A stretch of 64,000 nt of DNA from contig NZ_FXYA01000215.1 of NCBI RefSeq assembly GCF_900184965.1, forward strand, positions 310,001-374,000, read 5' to 3'. Origin of the DNA: Akkermansia muciniphila (GTDB lineage: Bacteria; Verrucomicrobiota; Verrucomicrobiia; Verrucomicrobiales; Akkermansiaceae). Under the pieces are notes generated by a model. It made no database searches and was not told the origin of the DNA. It saw only the letters and a program-made list of their open reading frames with translations. Positions 51,931-63,790 of this stretch are shown piece after piece (position 1 is the first letter of the stretch; the number at the start of each line of letters is the position of its first letter). Position numbers and translations under genes: made by a program.

Positions 51931-54393
51931 ATGAAAATAAAGGTTCTGATACGTTCCCTGGTATTGTTGGCCGGGTTGGCCGCGTGGACGGCGGATACGG
52001 CCTGGGGCCAGTCCGCCCCGCGCCGTTCATCTTCCGGAGGGGGCGTGCGCCAGGCCGCGGTGGAGCAGCGCGGAGAGGATGACGCTGTGGAAACGGTTGA
52101 CCTGGGAGACAGGAAAAAGGATTCCGATACGGCCTCCGGAGAACGGGAAGGCGTGGCCGCCGCTCCGGAGATGCCCGGGGAAACGGAAAAGGAACAGAAT
52201 GGCTTGGATTCCCTGTCCCTGATTCCTTCCCTCGGAGGGGGACGGTTGGACGCCGCGCGGGAAGCGCACACCAGCACGCGCCCTTCCGCCAGGACCATGG
52301 CTTTGCTGATTCCCGCGCCGCGCGGCCCCATTCTGGACCGCAACGGGGAACCGCTGGCCGTGACTTCCGTAGCCTACCAGTTGGCTTTGCGGTTTGAAAT
52401 TTTTGAAAACCCCGACCGTTCCCGCGTGGTGGAATTCGGGCGCAACTGTTTGGAACAGGCCAAAAAAATTGCCGGAAAGGCGTGGTCTTTTTCCGACGAA
52501 CAGCTCTGGAAACATTATGAGCACCGCCGCTGGCTGCCTCTTCCGCTCACGAACGTCATTCGTGCGGAAGAAGCGGAAAAGCTGAAGGACAAGGTGAAAA
52601 GCGTGCGCGGGCTTCAACTGTTGCCCATTTACATCCGTTCCTATCCGGAGAAGGAAATCGCCGGCCATATCATCGGCTATGTGGGATCCAAGGGAAAACT
52701 GCCAACCGGCCCCATCAACCACATGGACCCGCTGTGGGAACAGGTGGAAGGCCGTGCGGGGCTGGAAAAGGAATTCAACAAGAATCTGACCGGAACGCCC
52801 GGCGTATGGCGTTTGATGTTTGATGAAGACGGCAACAAAATTCTGGATGAACTGCAAATACGCCCCAAGCCCGGCGGAGCTGTCGTCACCACCCTCAACC
52901 TGAAATGGCAGAAGGATGCGGAACGCATCCTTTCCCGCGGCAAGAGGCGCGGCGCCATGGTGGTGCTGGACTGCGTGACGGGTGAAGTTCTGGTGATGGC
53001 GTCCACTCCGTCCTATGACCCGAACATGTTCATTCCAAACATATCCCAGAAGGATTACGACGCCCTGCGCAATGATCCTGCCGGTCCTCTGGGCGCCCGT
53101 GCTTTCCAGGGCCGTTATCCTCCCGCTTCCACATTTAAAGTCCTGACGGTAGCCAGTGCCTTGAGGAACAACAAAATCACGGAAAATACGCTCGTTTATT
53201 GCCCGGCTTCCGTGACGATCGGCAACCACGTTTTCAAAAACTGGAGCAAGACTCCCCTGGGGGATGTCAACTGCGTCCGCGCTTTGGCGATGTCCAACAA
53301 CCCGTTCATGTATCAGATGGGCCTGAAGCTGGGTGCGGAAACCCTGATGGATACGGCCCGCGCCTTCGGCCTGGGAGAACGGACCGGCCTGCCCATTCCG
53401 GACGATCCCGGCCTGGTTCCAACCAGTGATTATATGATCCGCAATTACAAGCGCGATTTCATGTCCGGAGACGCCGCCAATTTGTCCATCGGCCAGGGAA
53501 CGCTGCTGGTTACGCCCCTCCAGGTGGCGCACATGATGTCCGGCGTGGCAAACGGGTATCTGCCCAGGCTTCAGCTCATCAAGCAGATTCAGGACGGCAA
53601 CGCCAATGTCGTTTACGCGCCCAAGCCCCAGGAAGTTCAGCGCCCGCTTCCTGCTTATGAGCGTGCTCTGTCCAGCGTGCGCAAGGGGATGAGGGAAGTG
53701 GTTGAAGCCGGTACGGGGGGGCGTGCGCGCCTGTCCTATTCCAGTATCGCCGGCAAATCAGGAACGGCCCAATGGGGGCCGGAACGGGAAGACAAGCGTC
53801 TGGCGTGGTTTGCCGGTTTCATGCCCTGCGACAATCCGCGCTTTGCCTATGTGGTGCTGTATGAAGGCCGCGCCCACGAACGGCTGGGCGGGGGAGCCGC
53901 CGCCGCTCCCATCGTCAAGGAGTTTTTCGAAACGGAGAAAAAAGACATCAAGGCTATTATTGACCCGCCCAAGGACGACATTCCGGTGGCGGAACCGGTG
54001 GAGGAAACCCCGGAAACGGCCGCGGCCGCTCTTCGGGAACGGAGCGGGGCCCCTGCCGTCGTGCCGGACAACCTGCCCCCCGGGTTGTATGATCCGGAAG
54101 GGATGGAGCCGATCAAGGCTGATGAAATCCCTGCCGATCTGGATGACTCTTCCGATGCGGAAATCAAGGCAACCCCGGTGGGCGGTTCCTCAGGGCATGC
54201 CGGGCCGTCGGCGCCCCCGTTGTCGGAGGAGCCTTCTGCGGCCCCCCTCACGCCGCGCCGGGGAGACTCCGATTACATTCCCGGGCTGCCCCAGCAGATT
54301 CCCCGCCATCTCAACCGTTCCACTCCCGTAAACGCTCCCGCGCCGCAGTCTCCCCTGCCGGAGGATGATATTCCCATGGCGGAACCCCTTTAA
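51931..54393 (+). CDS. mrdA: Penicillin-binding protein 2, transpeptidase
   Basis: An 820-residue class B PBP for side-wall peptidoglycan crosslinking with the MreB system. After an N-terminal hydrophobic segment (VLIRSLVLLAGLAAW) and a charged linker come the dimerisation domain (RGPILDRNGEPLAVTSVAYQL) and the transpeptidase domain, with STFK (near residue 402), SNN (near 453) and KSGTAQ (near 608). About 150 extra residues, rich in Pro, Glu, Ala and Ser, follow the catalytic domain. Standard PBP2 is about 630 residues. The hydrophobic N-terminus resembles a signal peptide as much as an anchor. The ATG at 51931 is preferred to a TTG at 51910. Confidence 0.92.
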   Translation: MKIKVLIRSLVLLAGLAAWTADTAWGQSAPRRSSSGGGVRQAAVEQRGEDDAVETVDLGDRKKDSDTASGEREGVAAAPEMPGETEKEQNGLDSLSLIPSLGGGRLDAAREAHTSTRPSARTMALLIPAPRGPILDRNGEPLAVTSVAYQLALRFEIFENPDRSRVVEFGRNCLEQAKKIAGKAWSFSDEQLWKHYEHRRWLPLPLTNVIRAEEAEKLKDKVKSVRGLQLLPIYIRSYPEKEIAGHIIGYVGSKGKLPTGPINHMDPLWEQVEGRAGLEKEFNKNLTGTPGVWRLMFDEDGNKILDELQIRPKPGGAVVTTLNLKWQKDAERILSRGKRRGAMVVLDCVTGEVLVMASTPSYDPNMFIPNISQKDYDALRNDPAGPLGARAFQGRYPPASTFKVLTVASALRNNKITENTLVYCPASVTIGNHVFKNWSKTPLGDVNCVRALAMSNNPFMYQMGLKLGAETLMDTARAFGLGERTGLPIPDDPGLVPTSDYMIRNYKRDFMSGDAANLSIGQGTLLVTPLQVAHMMSGVANGYLPRLQLIKQIQDGNANVVYAPKPQEVQRPLPAYERALSSVRKGMREVVEAGTGGRARLSYSSIAGKSGTAQWGPEREDKRLAWFAGFMPCDNPRFAYVVLYEGRAHERLGGGAAAAPIVKEFFETEKKDIKAIIDPPKDDIPVAEPVEETPETAAAALRERSGAPAVVPDNLPPGLYDPEGMEPIKADEIPADLDDSSDAEIKATPVGGSSGHAGPSAPPLSEEPSAAPLTPRRGDSDYIPGLPQQIPRHLNRSTPVNAPAPQSPLPEDDIPMAEPL

Positions 54394-54643
54394 TCCGTTT
54401 TTCAGGGAAATCCGGAGCGTTTTTGCGGTTTCCGGAAAATCCCGGGAAGATGCGGAAAGGGGCGGCGCGGAAAGGTTCTCCATGCGTCAACGCCCTGCGC
54501 GCCCTGAGTGGCGTTAATGCTTTGCATTGTGCTTGCGTCTCGCGGGAAAACGCCTGTATAATGAAGACGGTGCGCTGATGAGACTGTTGCCGCAAGGAGC
54601 GGCGTTCCTGTCGGATGACATCATGACCCCACGTTTAAAGATA

Positions 54644-56845
54644 ATGAAAAAGCATTATTTCTACTCCATACCCTGTTTGGCGCTGACCTGCGCTCTTGCC
54701 GCCTGCTCTGACGATGATAAATCATCTTCCGCCAAGGCCGGCCAGGATACGGCCGGCCTGACTTCCGCCGCTTCGCCTGATCCTTTGACTTCCGTTGCTT
54801 CCGATCTGGTGGCAAAGCGTGCCGAACGCCTCGGAATAGCCGCCCTCTTTCCCAAGGATATGGGGGTGGTAGCGGGGGTTTACGATATCCCCGGCATCAT
54901 GAAGAGCGTTCAGAATTTGAACATGGTTAAAACCTGGAGTTCCTGTTCATCCGGGGAGGTGGCCGATGAATCCATAGCCATTCCGGGAGAAGACGCTCCC
55001 GAACCCGTGCAGCGGAAATGTTCTTTCAGCAGTCCTGTCATTGACGCGATGATCGGCTTGGGCCCCGAATGGGCTCCGTGGCTGGATAGCGCGCAGTCCT
55101 CTTTTACCAGGATGGGCCTGAACCAGATGAAGGAAATTTTATCCGTTTACAGGCTTTTCCAGGGAGTAAAGGATGGAAGCGGGGATGACGATGGCGCGGA
55201 AGCGGAGGCCATGGGCGGCCAGGGGGTCGAGATGATTGCGCAGTGGGCTGAGCTGATGGATTTACGCCCTTCCCAGGCTGCGACGGCGCCCGTGATGATT
55301 GCCGCCAAACTGACGCCGGAAGCCCTGGCCCAGGCCAAAGCTTTCCTGAAGGACGCCAATCTTCAGGAGGATATGGAGCTGCATGGAATGGTTTCCCTGT
55401 ACGAAAAGACCTACAATGGCTTGGCCTGCAAGGTGGCGGAAGTGGACTGCAAAAAGGTGCGCGCGAAGCTGGAAGAGCTTCTGGAGGAGGCAAAGGGGCA
55501 GATGGACATTTCCCAGGAAAATATGGACCGCCTCAAGGCGGCGCTCGTTCGTCTGGATGAATCCAGGCTGTATGTAGCCGTCTCTTTTGTGGAGGATACC
55601 CTGGTAGGCTTTATAACCACCAATCCTGAAAAACAGGTCCGCATAGCCTCTTCTCCCCAGGACTCCGTGCTGTCTCGACCTGATTTTTCCATGGCCGATG
55701 CCCGGTCCCAGTATCCGTCCTACGGTCTGATTTTCGCAGACAAAGCCTCCGTCAAAGGGGTTATTAACATGGATCTGGCCTATTACAAGGGCATGTTCAC
55801 CGGGTTGAAGGACGTGATGCAGGCAATAGGCGCCGATTGGAAGATTGCCGATCCGGCTCCTTCCATGACGGCTCTGGATTCCATCAGGGGCAGCACGCTT
55901 GGCATGTATGAAGAGCTGGCCCGGAAGGCCACGTCCGTTTCCTACTATTCATGGCAGGATCAGGGGGTGCATGTGGAAGCATGCACATATCCGCTTGAAT
56001 TTTACAAGCTGGACGCTCCCTCCGCCATGAGCGGCGTGCGTCCGGGTGCGTCCACAGTGCTGTATTCCTCCTGCACGGTCAATCCGCAGATGATGGATAT
56101 GGGTTGTTCCCTGTGCGGTAATCTTGCCCAGATTGTATGGGACTACGGCAATGCCTATATTTCCAACCCGAAGCATGATGTGAGCGATCAGGTGCGCATG
56201 GCCGCCCCTATGATCCAGATGGCCAGGCCTACCATTGAAGAGCTCTGGAAGGCTTATAAAACTGCTCTTTCCGGCCTTACGGGTTCAGGCGTATTCATGA
56301 TGGACATGCAGGGCGCTCCCAATCCCATGCTCAAGAATGTGCCGGCGCCGCGCTTCTCCGCTGCGTATGAAGTGAACAACCGCGCCGCTCTGGGCGAGGC
56401 CTGGCAGAAAGTGACTCATGCCGCCAAAACTGTCGTCACCCTGCTCAGCCAGGGTAAAATGGCGGAGCTTCCCGCTCCCCAGTCTTCCGTGGACGGGGAT
56501 ATCACTACCTACGATTACCAATGCCCTCTGGGCGCCGATCTGAACCCGGTAGTGAGCATTTCCGACACCCGCTGGGCAATCAGCATGCCGAAGGCTTTCG
56601 GCCTGGAAGTCCTCAGGGAATCCGTGAAATCTCCGGCGCAGGGAGCCCCTCTCGAATTTCAGCTTAACCTGGTTCCGGTCCGTGACGCCCTGAAGAGCGC
56701 GGCGGAGGGCAGCAAGAAGCTCCGGAAGACTGTGGAAACCCTGGATGTAATCACTTCCGATGTTACGGGAGTGCATGCCACGGGGCGCAAGGCCGCGGAC
56801 GGCAGGGATGTGTACCACATCCATATTATTCCCGCCGCCAAGTAA
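54644..56845 (+). CDS. Large lipoprotein of unknown function
   Basis: A 733-residue protein with lipoprotein signal MKKHYFYSIPCLALTCALAAC. The mature part is a mixed alpha/beta protein with motifs such as GIAALFPKDMGVVAGVYDIPGIMKSV near the start and a C-terminal VHATGRKAADGRDVYHIHIIPAAK. The pattern (VAGVYDIPG, large, membrane-anchored) recalls proteins of the DUF3352 kind that are common in envelope-rich bacteria, but I cannot confirm the family. It carries several cysteines near residues 105-130. The ATG at 54644 puts the signal at the N-terminus. Earlier in-frame ATGs do not. A terminator follows. Confidence 0.75.
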   Translation: MKKHYFYSIPCLALTCALAACSDDDKSSSAKAGQDTAGLTSAASPDPLTSVASDLVAKRAERLGIAALFPKDMGVVAGVYDIPGIMKSVQNLNMVKTWSSCSSGEVADESIAIPGEDAPEPVQRKCSFSSPVIDAMIGLGPEWAPWLDSAQSSFTRMGLNQMKEILSVYRLFQGVKDGSGDDDGAEAEAMGGQGVEMIAQWAELMDLRPSQAATAPVMIAAKLTPEALAQAKAFLKDANLQEDMELHGMVSLYEKTYNGLACKVAEVDCKKVRAKLEELLEEAKGQMDISQENMDRLKAALVRLDESRLYVAVSFVEDTLVGFITTNPEKQVRIASSPQDSVLSRPDFSMADARSQYPSYGLIFADKASVKGVINMDLAYYKGMFTGLKDVMQAIGADWKIADPAPSMTALDSIRGSTLGMYEELARKATSVSYYSWQDQGVHVEACTYPLEFYKLDAPSAMSGVRPGASTVLYSSCTVNPQMMDMGCSLCGNLAQIVWDYGNAYISNPKHDVSDQVRMAAPMIQMARPTIEELWKAYKTALSGLTGSGVFMMDMQGAPNPMLKNVPAPRFSAAYEVNNRAALGEAWQKVTHAAKTVVTLLSQGKMAELPAPQSSVDGDITTYDYQCPLGADLNPVVSISDTRWAISMPKAFGLEVLRESVKSPAQGAPLEFQLNLVPVRDALKSAAEGSKKLRKTVETLDVITSDVTGVHATGRKAADGRDVYHIHIIPAAK

Positions 56846-56874
56846 CGGCCTTCCTCCGTCCAGTTTTTCCTGCA

Positions 56875-56908
56875 GGCTTCCGGGAGTTTATCCCGGAAGC
56901 CTTTTTTG
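56875..56908 (+). terminator. Intrinsic terminator after the large lipoprotein gene
   Basis: GGCTTCCGGGA (56875-56885) pairs perfectly with TCCCGGAAGCC (56891-56901) around a 5-base loop and is followed by six T residues. It separates the lipoprotein gene from the ATP synthase operon. Confidence 0.88.
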
Positions 56909-57059
56909 TTGATGGAGAAAAGGTTGTGTTCATGACGCGGTGGTCATCCAGGCGGGCTTTAAAATTATGTACAAATGTATACAATTTGCGTGTGCGCCAA
57001 GTTTTGGGCTTGCCAAAAGAAAGAGGGAAGTACATAATCAAAACCGTCAAATAAAGGGA

Positions 57060-57122
57060 ATGGATTCCCTCTTCCAGTATTTACAGGAGTTGGCACAAGT
57101 AATGGTGAGAGAAAGACAATGA
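57060..57122 (+). CDS. Possible 20-codon leader ORF overlapping atpB
   Basis: An ATG at 57060, preceded by AAAGGGA as a possible ribosome site, opens a 20-residue frame (MDSLFQYLQELAQVMVRERQ) whose TGA stop shares ATGA with the atpB start. Such a 4-base overlap usually means translational coupling. It sits where other operons have atpI, but it shows no likeness to AtpI. Whether it is translated is unknown. Confidence 0.3.
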   Translation: MDSLFQYLQELAQVMVRERQ

Positions 57123-58057
57123 GCAGATTTTTCCAGTTCCTGTGGTTGGCGGCGTTGACCGTGTCCGGCGTTATGGGCGGCAGCGCCTGTGCGGCGGAGG
57201 AAGGAGCGGAGCACGGATTGGAACAGGCTGCTCCCCATTTGTTTTCCATTCCGCTGCCCGGAGGCATTGAGCTCCCGGTGTCCAACTCAATGCTGATGCT
57301 GTTTCTGGCGGTTCTTCTGATAGGGGGGGTCGTATGGTCCGCCACCCGTTCCATGCGCATCCTGCCTTCCCGTTTGCAGAATGCGGTGGAATACTTTTTT
57401 GAGACTCTGTACAACTTTGTGAAGTCCCTTCTGGGGCCGCGCCTGACGCGCAAGTATTTCTGGTACTTCGGGACTATTTTCACCATTATTCTGGTCAGCA
57501 ATTACATGGGGCTTCTTCCCGGGGTGGGAACCGTCACTTACCATGGGGTGCCGCTGTTCCGCGGTGCGAATGCGGACATGAACGTGACGATGTTCCTGGG
57601 TATTTTTTATGCGCTGATGTGGCTTTACTGGTCTATCCGGGAGCAGGGACTGAAAGGCTTCTTTATGCATCTGTTCGGCCCCAAGGGAAGGCTGCCGGGG
57701 TTCATGGGATTTGTACTGGTGTTCATCTTCATCTTTGTGGGGCTGGTGGACGTCCTGAGCATCACGATCCGCCCTATTGCGCTGGCAGCCCGTCTTTACG
57801 GCAATATTTACGCCGGGGAGACGATTATTGACACCATGGCCCACATGTTCGGGCCTGTGCTCAGCGCCCTGTGCGTACTGCCGTTTCTGGCGATTGAACT
57901 GCTTGTGGGGTTCATTCAGGCCCTGGTTTTCCTGCTCCTGACGGCGATTTTCCTGAAACTTCAGGTAGGGGACGATGACGCCCACGGCCATACCTCCAAA
58001 AATGAGGAAAAGGAACTTCCCGTTCCGGACAGCCCGCCTCCCGGAAAAGCCTCATAA
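57119..58057 (+). CDS. atpB: F1Fo ATP synthase subunit a
   Basis: A 312-residue membrane subunit that forms the proton half-channels of the Fo motor. The N-terminus is signal-like (FLWLAALTVSGVMGGSACAA). Helices follow, with the conserved block SITIRPIALAARLYGNIYAGETIIDTM, whose Arg faces the c-ring, and a final LLVGFIQALVFLLLTAIFL. The C-terminal tail is charged and Pro-rich. It is the first gene of the atp operon. A short frame overlaps its start by ATGA. Length is longer than in E. coli because of the N- and C-terminal extensions. Confidence 0.95.
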   Translation: MSRFFQFLWLAALTVSGVMGGSACAAEEGAEHGLEQAAPHLFSIPLPGGIELPVSNSMLMLFLAVLLIGGVVWSATRSMRILPSRLQNAVEYFFETLYNFVKSLLGPRLTRKYFWYFGTIFTIILVSNYMGLLPGVGTVTYHGVPLFRGANADMNVTMFLGIFYALMWLYWSIREQGLKGFFMHLFGPKGRLPGFMGFVLVFIFIFVGLVDVLSITIRPIALAARLYGNIYAGETIIDTMAHMFGPVLSALCVLPFLAIELLVGFIQALVFLLLTAIFLKLQVGDDDAHGHTSKNEEKELPVPDSPPPGKAS

Positions 58058-58139
58058 ACCGTACCGCCAACTTTCCGTTCCGGACCATGGGCGACCTGTG
58101 GGGGAACGTTCAACAAAAAACATAAACCATACCAATAAC

Positions 58140-58361
58140 ATGATCGATCCTATCGCAATGACCTCCCTGGCCGAATTGTCCGGCAACGTAGGTTTCGGCC
58201 TCGTCACCATCGGCGCCGGCCTCGGCATTGGCCTCATCGGCTCGAAAGCCGCGGAAGCCACCGGGCGCAACCCCGGAGCCTCCTCCCCCATTATGGTGAT
58301 TGCCATCACGCTGGCGGCCCTGATTGAAGGCGTGGCCCTGATCTCCATTTTTGTGAAATAA
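58140..58361 (+). CDS. atpE: F1Fo ATP synthase subunit c
   Basis: A 73-residue hairpin of two membrane helices that forms the rotating ring. The first helix has GAGLGIGLIGSKAAEATGRNPGA, with the RNP loop that contacts F1. The second has ITLAALIEGVALISIF, whose Glu carries the ion. The Gln and the Thr/Ser next to the Glu that mark sodium-binding rings are replaced by Ile and Gly, so it should be proton-driven. Length is typical. It lies 82 bases after atpB. Confidence 0.97.
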   Translation: MIDPIAMTSLAELSGNVGFGLVTIGAGLGIGLIGSKAAEATGRNPGASSPIMVIAITLAALIEGVALISIFVK

Positions 58362-58462
58362 AACGGAAGTTCCGTTCCCGGAGGGAGCTTTTCCGCTCCG
58401 GGGCGGCGCGCCCGTCCCCTGCCGGTCCGGAAAATTTCCGGCATGTTCAAACCGCTCATCTT

Positions 58463-58990
58463 ATGCTGAATCTCATAGCTGACCAAGCCTGGAATCCTTT
58501 TGCTCCCTTCGGGGTAACGAGTTGGGAGCCTTTTGTTGCCAACCTGATCGCTTTCATTCTGATGGTGGTGATCCTGCGCTATCTGGCGTTCAAACCCATC
58601 CAGAATGTTCTGGAAAAAAGGCGCCGGCGTATTGAAGAAGGAGAGGAAATGCGTGAGGAAAGCGAGCGGCAGCTGGCTTCCGTCAAGGAACAGACGCATG
58701 AAATGCTGGTGGAAGCAGGGGAAAAGGGGCAGGAGAAAATAGACGCCGCCAAGGCTGCCGCTGCCCGCCTGTTGGAAGAACAGGAAGCGGAAGCCTCCCG
58801 GAAGGCTGAGGAAATCATAAAAAAAGCCCGGCAGCTTGCGGAACTGGAACAGCAGAAAGAGCGTGAAGCGTTAAAAGAACAATTTGGCCAGCTGGTGGCC
58901 CTGGCTGCGGCCCAGGTTACCGGAAAAATGCTGACGGAAGAAGACCAGCGGAGAATCAACCGGGAAGCGATCGACAGCCTGGATTCCTGA
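58463..58990 (+). CDS. atpF: F1Fo ATP synthase subunit b
   Basis: A 175-residue peripheral stalk subunit. One membrane helix (FVANLIAFILMVVILRYLAF) is followed by a long charged coiled coil (e.g. RRRRIEEGEEMREESERQLASV and ASRKAEEIIKKARQLAELEQQ) and a C-terminal part that binds delta. Only one b gene is present, so the stalk is probably a homodimer. It lies 101 bases after atpE and 7 bases before atpH. Confidence 0.94.
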   Translation: MLNLIADQAWNPFAPFGVTSWEPFVANLIAFILMVVILRYLAFKPIQNVLEKRRRRIEEGEEMREESERQLASVKEQTHEMLVEAGEKGQEKIDAAKAAAARLLEEQEAEASRKAEEIIKKARQLAELEQQKEREALKEQFGQLVALAAAQVTGKMLTEEDQRRINREAIDSLDS

Positions 58991-58997
58991 AACGTTT

Positions 58998-59405
58998 ATG
59001 AAGATCGGAAAGGACACGCAAAATGCCGCCCGCAGGCTGTTCCGGCTCTGTATGGACGGGAATGCCGTGGCGGAGGACCGCGTGCGTCTGATCGCCCGGA
59101 AAATTGCGGAACGCAAGCCCCGCAATTATGCCGCTCTGCTGAAAGCTTTTTCCGGCATGGTGGAATATGCGGTGAAAAGCCGTACAGCCACTATTCAAAG
59201 CGCCGTGCCCCTCACGGAAGAGGAACGTTCCCTGATTCAGGCCAAACTGGAGGCCAGATATGGCGGCGCCCTCTACTACCGCTGGGAGGTGGAACCGTCT
59301 CTGTTGGCGGGTGTCCGTATCCAGGTAGGGGACGACGTGAAGGACGGTTCCGTGCGTTCCAGAATCGACCGCCTGGCTGCGATGGCCCGCACCCTTTCCA
59401 ATTAA
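58998..59405 (+). CDS. atpH: F1Fo ATP synthase subunit delta, short form
   Basis: A 135-residue subunit that ties F1 to the peripheral stalk. The C-terminal part has [56 protein letters not shown], the conserved GGxRIxxGDxxxDxSxxxRL region of the family. The N-terminal helical domain is only about 55-60 residues, against about 105 in E. coli (177 residues in total). The start is fixed by the 7-base spacing to atpF, so the short form looks real rather than misread. Confidence 0.85.
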   Translation: MKIGKDTQNAARRLFRLCMDGNAVAEDRVRLIARKIAERKPRNYAALLKAFSGMVEYAVKSRTATIQSAVPLTEEERSLIQAKLEARYGGALYYRWEVEPSLLAGVRIQVGDDVKDGSVRSRIDRLAAMARTLSN

Positions 59406-59421
59406 CCAACGAATTTTTCCC

Positions 59422-60954
59422 ATGAGCAACATACTTCAAGAACTCGAAGCAGAAATAAAAAAAGCCACGGCTTCCGTCAGTCAGGAAAACGTGGGCGTCA
59501 TTCGTTCCGTGGGGGACGGCGTCGCCAAGATTGAAGGATTGAGCGGCGTCATGCTCAATGAAATGATAGAGTTCCCCGGCGGGGTGATGGGGCTGGCGAT
59601 GAACCTGGAAGAACATGAGGTTGGCGCCGTGATTCTGGGGGATGATTCCAAGTTGAAGGAAGGGGACACGGTCAAGTGTTCCGGACGCCTTCTTTCCGTG
59701 CCCGTGGGCCGCTCCCTGCTGGGCCGGGTGGTGAACACGCTGGGAGAACCTATTGACGGCAAAGGGCCGATTGAGGCGGAAGCGTATTACCCGGTGGAAA
59801 AAATCGCCTCCGGCATCATCTCCCGCCAGTCCGTTTCCGTGCCCGTCCAGACGGGCATCCTTCCCATTGACGCCATGATTCCCATCGGCCGCGGCCAGCG
59901 CGAACTCATCATCGGGGACCGTGCCACCGGGAAGACCGCCATTGCCATGGATACCATGATTGCCCAGGCGGAACAGAACCGTCTGGCGGAGGAAGGCAAG
60001 CTTCCGGATCACCAGCCCCTCTACAATATTTACGTGGCTATCGGCCAGAAGCGCGCCAACATCAGCCGCCTGGTGGCGAAACTGGAGGAAACGGGAGCCA
60101 TGAAATATTCCATCGTCGTGGCGGCTTCCGCCTCCGATCCCGCCGCCATGCTGTACCTGGCGCCCTACGCCGGCTGCGCGATGGGGGAATACTTTATGGA
60201 CAAGGGGGAAGACGCCCTTATCGTTTATGACGACCTTTCCAAGCATGCCGTGGCCTACCGCCAGATTTCCCTGATTCTGCGCCGTCCCTCCGGCCGCGAG
60301 GCGTACCCGGGGGACGTATTCTACCTGCACAGCCGCCTGCTGGAACGCGCCGCGCGCATCAACAAGGAACACGGCGGCGGTTCCCTGACGGCTCTTCCCA
60401 TTATTGAAACGCAGGCAGGCGACGTTTCCGCCTACATTCCCACGAACGTCATTTCCATCACGGACGGCCAGATATTCCTGGAAACGGACCTGTTTTACCA
60501 GGGGGTGCGTCCAGCCATCAACGTGGGCATTTCCGTCTCCCGCGTGGGTTCTTCCGCCCAGACGAAAATTATCAAGAAGCTGGCCGGCTCCATTAAGCTG
60601 GATTTGGCCCAATTTACGGAATTGCAGGCGTTCGCCCAGTTCGGGTCTGATCTGGACCCCAGCACGAAGGCCAAGCTGGCCCGCGGCCAGCGCATCGTGG
60701 AGCTCTTTAAGCAGAACCAGTATGAGCCCAAATCCCTGGGGCTGGAGGCCGCTGACTTGTATGCCATGCAAAAGGGGTACTTTGACGATGTTCCGGTGGA
60801 CAGGATCAAGGAATGCCAGAACGCGTGGGAAGCGGTGATGCAGGATCAGCATCCGGATCTGCTGGAAAGCATCCTGAAGGAAAAAGACCTGACGCCGGAA
60901 ATAGACGCAGGGCTTAAAGCCGCCATCGAATCCTTCAAGCTCAGCTGGAACTAA
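59422..60954 (+). CDS. atpA: F1Fo ATP synthase subunit alpha
   Basis: A 510-residue F1 subunit that binds non-catalytic nucleotide and supplies the arginine finger. The P-loop reads [15 protein letters not shown], where the usual GDRQTGKT has Gln. Other motifs are normal: [54 protein letters not shown] (arginine finger), [13 protein letters not shown] and LFKQNQYEP. Length is typical. The gene lies 16 bases after atpH and 21 before atpG. Confidence 0.98.
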   Translation: MSNILQELEAEIKKATASVSQENVGVIRSVGDGVAKIEGLSGVMLNEMIEFPGGVMGLAMNLEEHEVGAVILGDDSKLKEGDTVKCSGRLLSVPVGRSLLGRVVNTLGEPIDGKGPIEAEAYYPVEKIASGIISRQSVSVPVQTGILPIDAMIPIGRGQRELIIGDRATGKTAIAMDTMIAQAEQNRLAEEGKLPDHQPLYNIYVAIGQKRANISRLVAKLEETGAMKYSIVVAASASDPAAMLYLAPYAGCAMGEYFMDKGEDALIVYDDLSKHAVAYRQISLILRRPSGREAYPGDVFYLHSRLLERAARINKEHGGGSLTALPIIETQAGDVSAYIPTNVISITDGQIFLETDLFYQGVRPAINVGISVSRVGSSAQTKIIKKLAGSIKLDLAQFTELQAFAQFGSDLDPSTKAKLARGQRIVELFKQNQYEPKSLGLEAADLYAMQKGYFDDVPVDRIKECQNAWEAVMQDQHPDLLESILKEKDLTPEIDAGLKAAIESFKLSWN

Positions 60955-60975
60955 CGATTACGGGAGTACTGACAC

Positions 60976-63344
<2,369 letters not shown>

Positions 63345-63367
63345 CCCTTTTCCCGCCGTTCCGAACC

Positions 63368-63790
63368 ATGAGCATGGAGTTCAAAGTCATTACCCCGGAT
63401 GAAGTGGCGGTTACCGCTACTGTAGAGTACGTTTATCTGCCCGGCAGCCTCGGGGAGATGGGCGTGCTGGAACATCATACGGCCCTGATTACCTCCCTGG
63501 AACCGGGGGAGCTCCGCTACAAGCCCATGGACGGCCCGGAGGAAAGCATGGTGGTAGGCACCGGCTTTGTGCAGGTTAATGGAAACCAGGTCCTCATGGT
63601 AACCGACCTCGCGCTTAATTCCTCCCAGATTGATGAAGGCAGCGTGGAGCGGGCCATTCAGGAAGCGCAGGAGGTGCTCAAGACGCGTTCGGAAATGTCC
63701 CGCGAGGAACAGGCCCGTTTTGAAGCCAATCTGACCAAGCAGATCATGATGCTTAACTTCAAGCGCAAACACAAATCGTCGGGCCGATGA
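63368..63790 (+). CDS. atpC: F1Fo ATP synthase subunit epsilon
   Basis: A 140-residue regulatory subunit at the foot of gamma. The N-terminal beta-sandwich (FKVITPDEVAVTATVEYVYLPGSLGEMGVLEHHTALITSLEPGEL) and two C-terminal helices (ERAIQEAQEVLK, EQARFEANLTKQIMML) are present. The stop overlaps the next gene start by ATGA, so that gene is translationally coupled to the ATP synthase operon. Confidence 0.95.
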   Translation: MSMEFKVITPDEVAVTATVEYVYLPGSLGEMGVLEHHTALITSLEPGELRYKPMDGPEESMVVGTGFVQVNGNQVLMVTDLALNSSQIDEGSVERAIQEAQEVLKTRSEMSREEQARFEANLTKQIMMLNFKRKHKSSGR

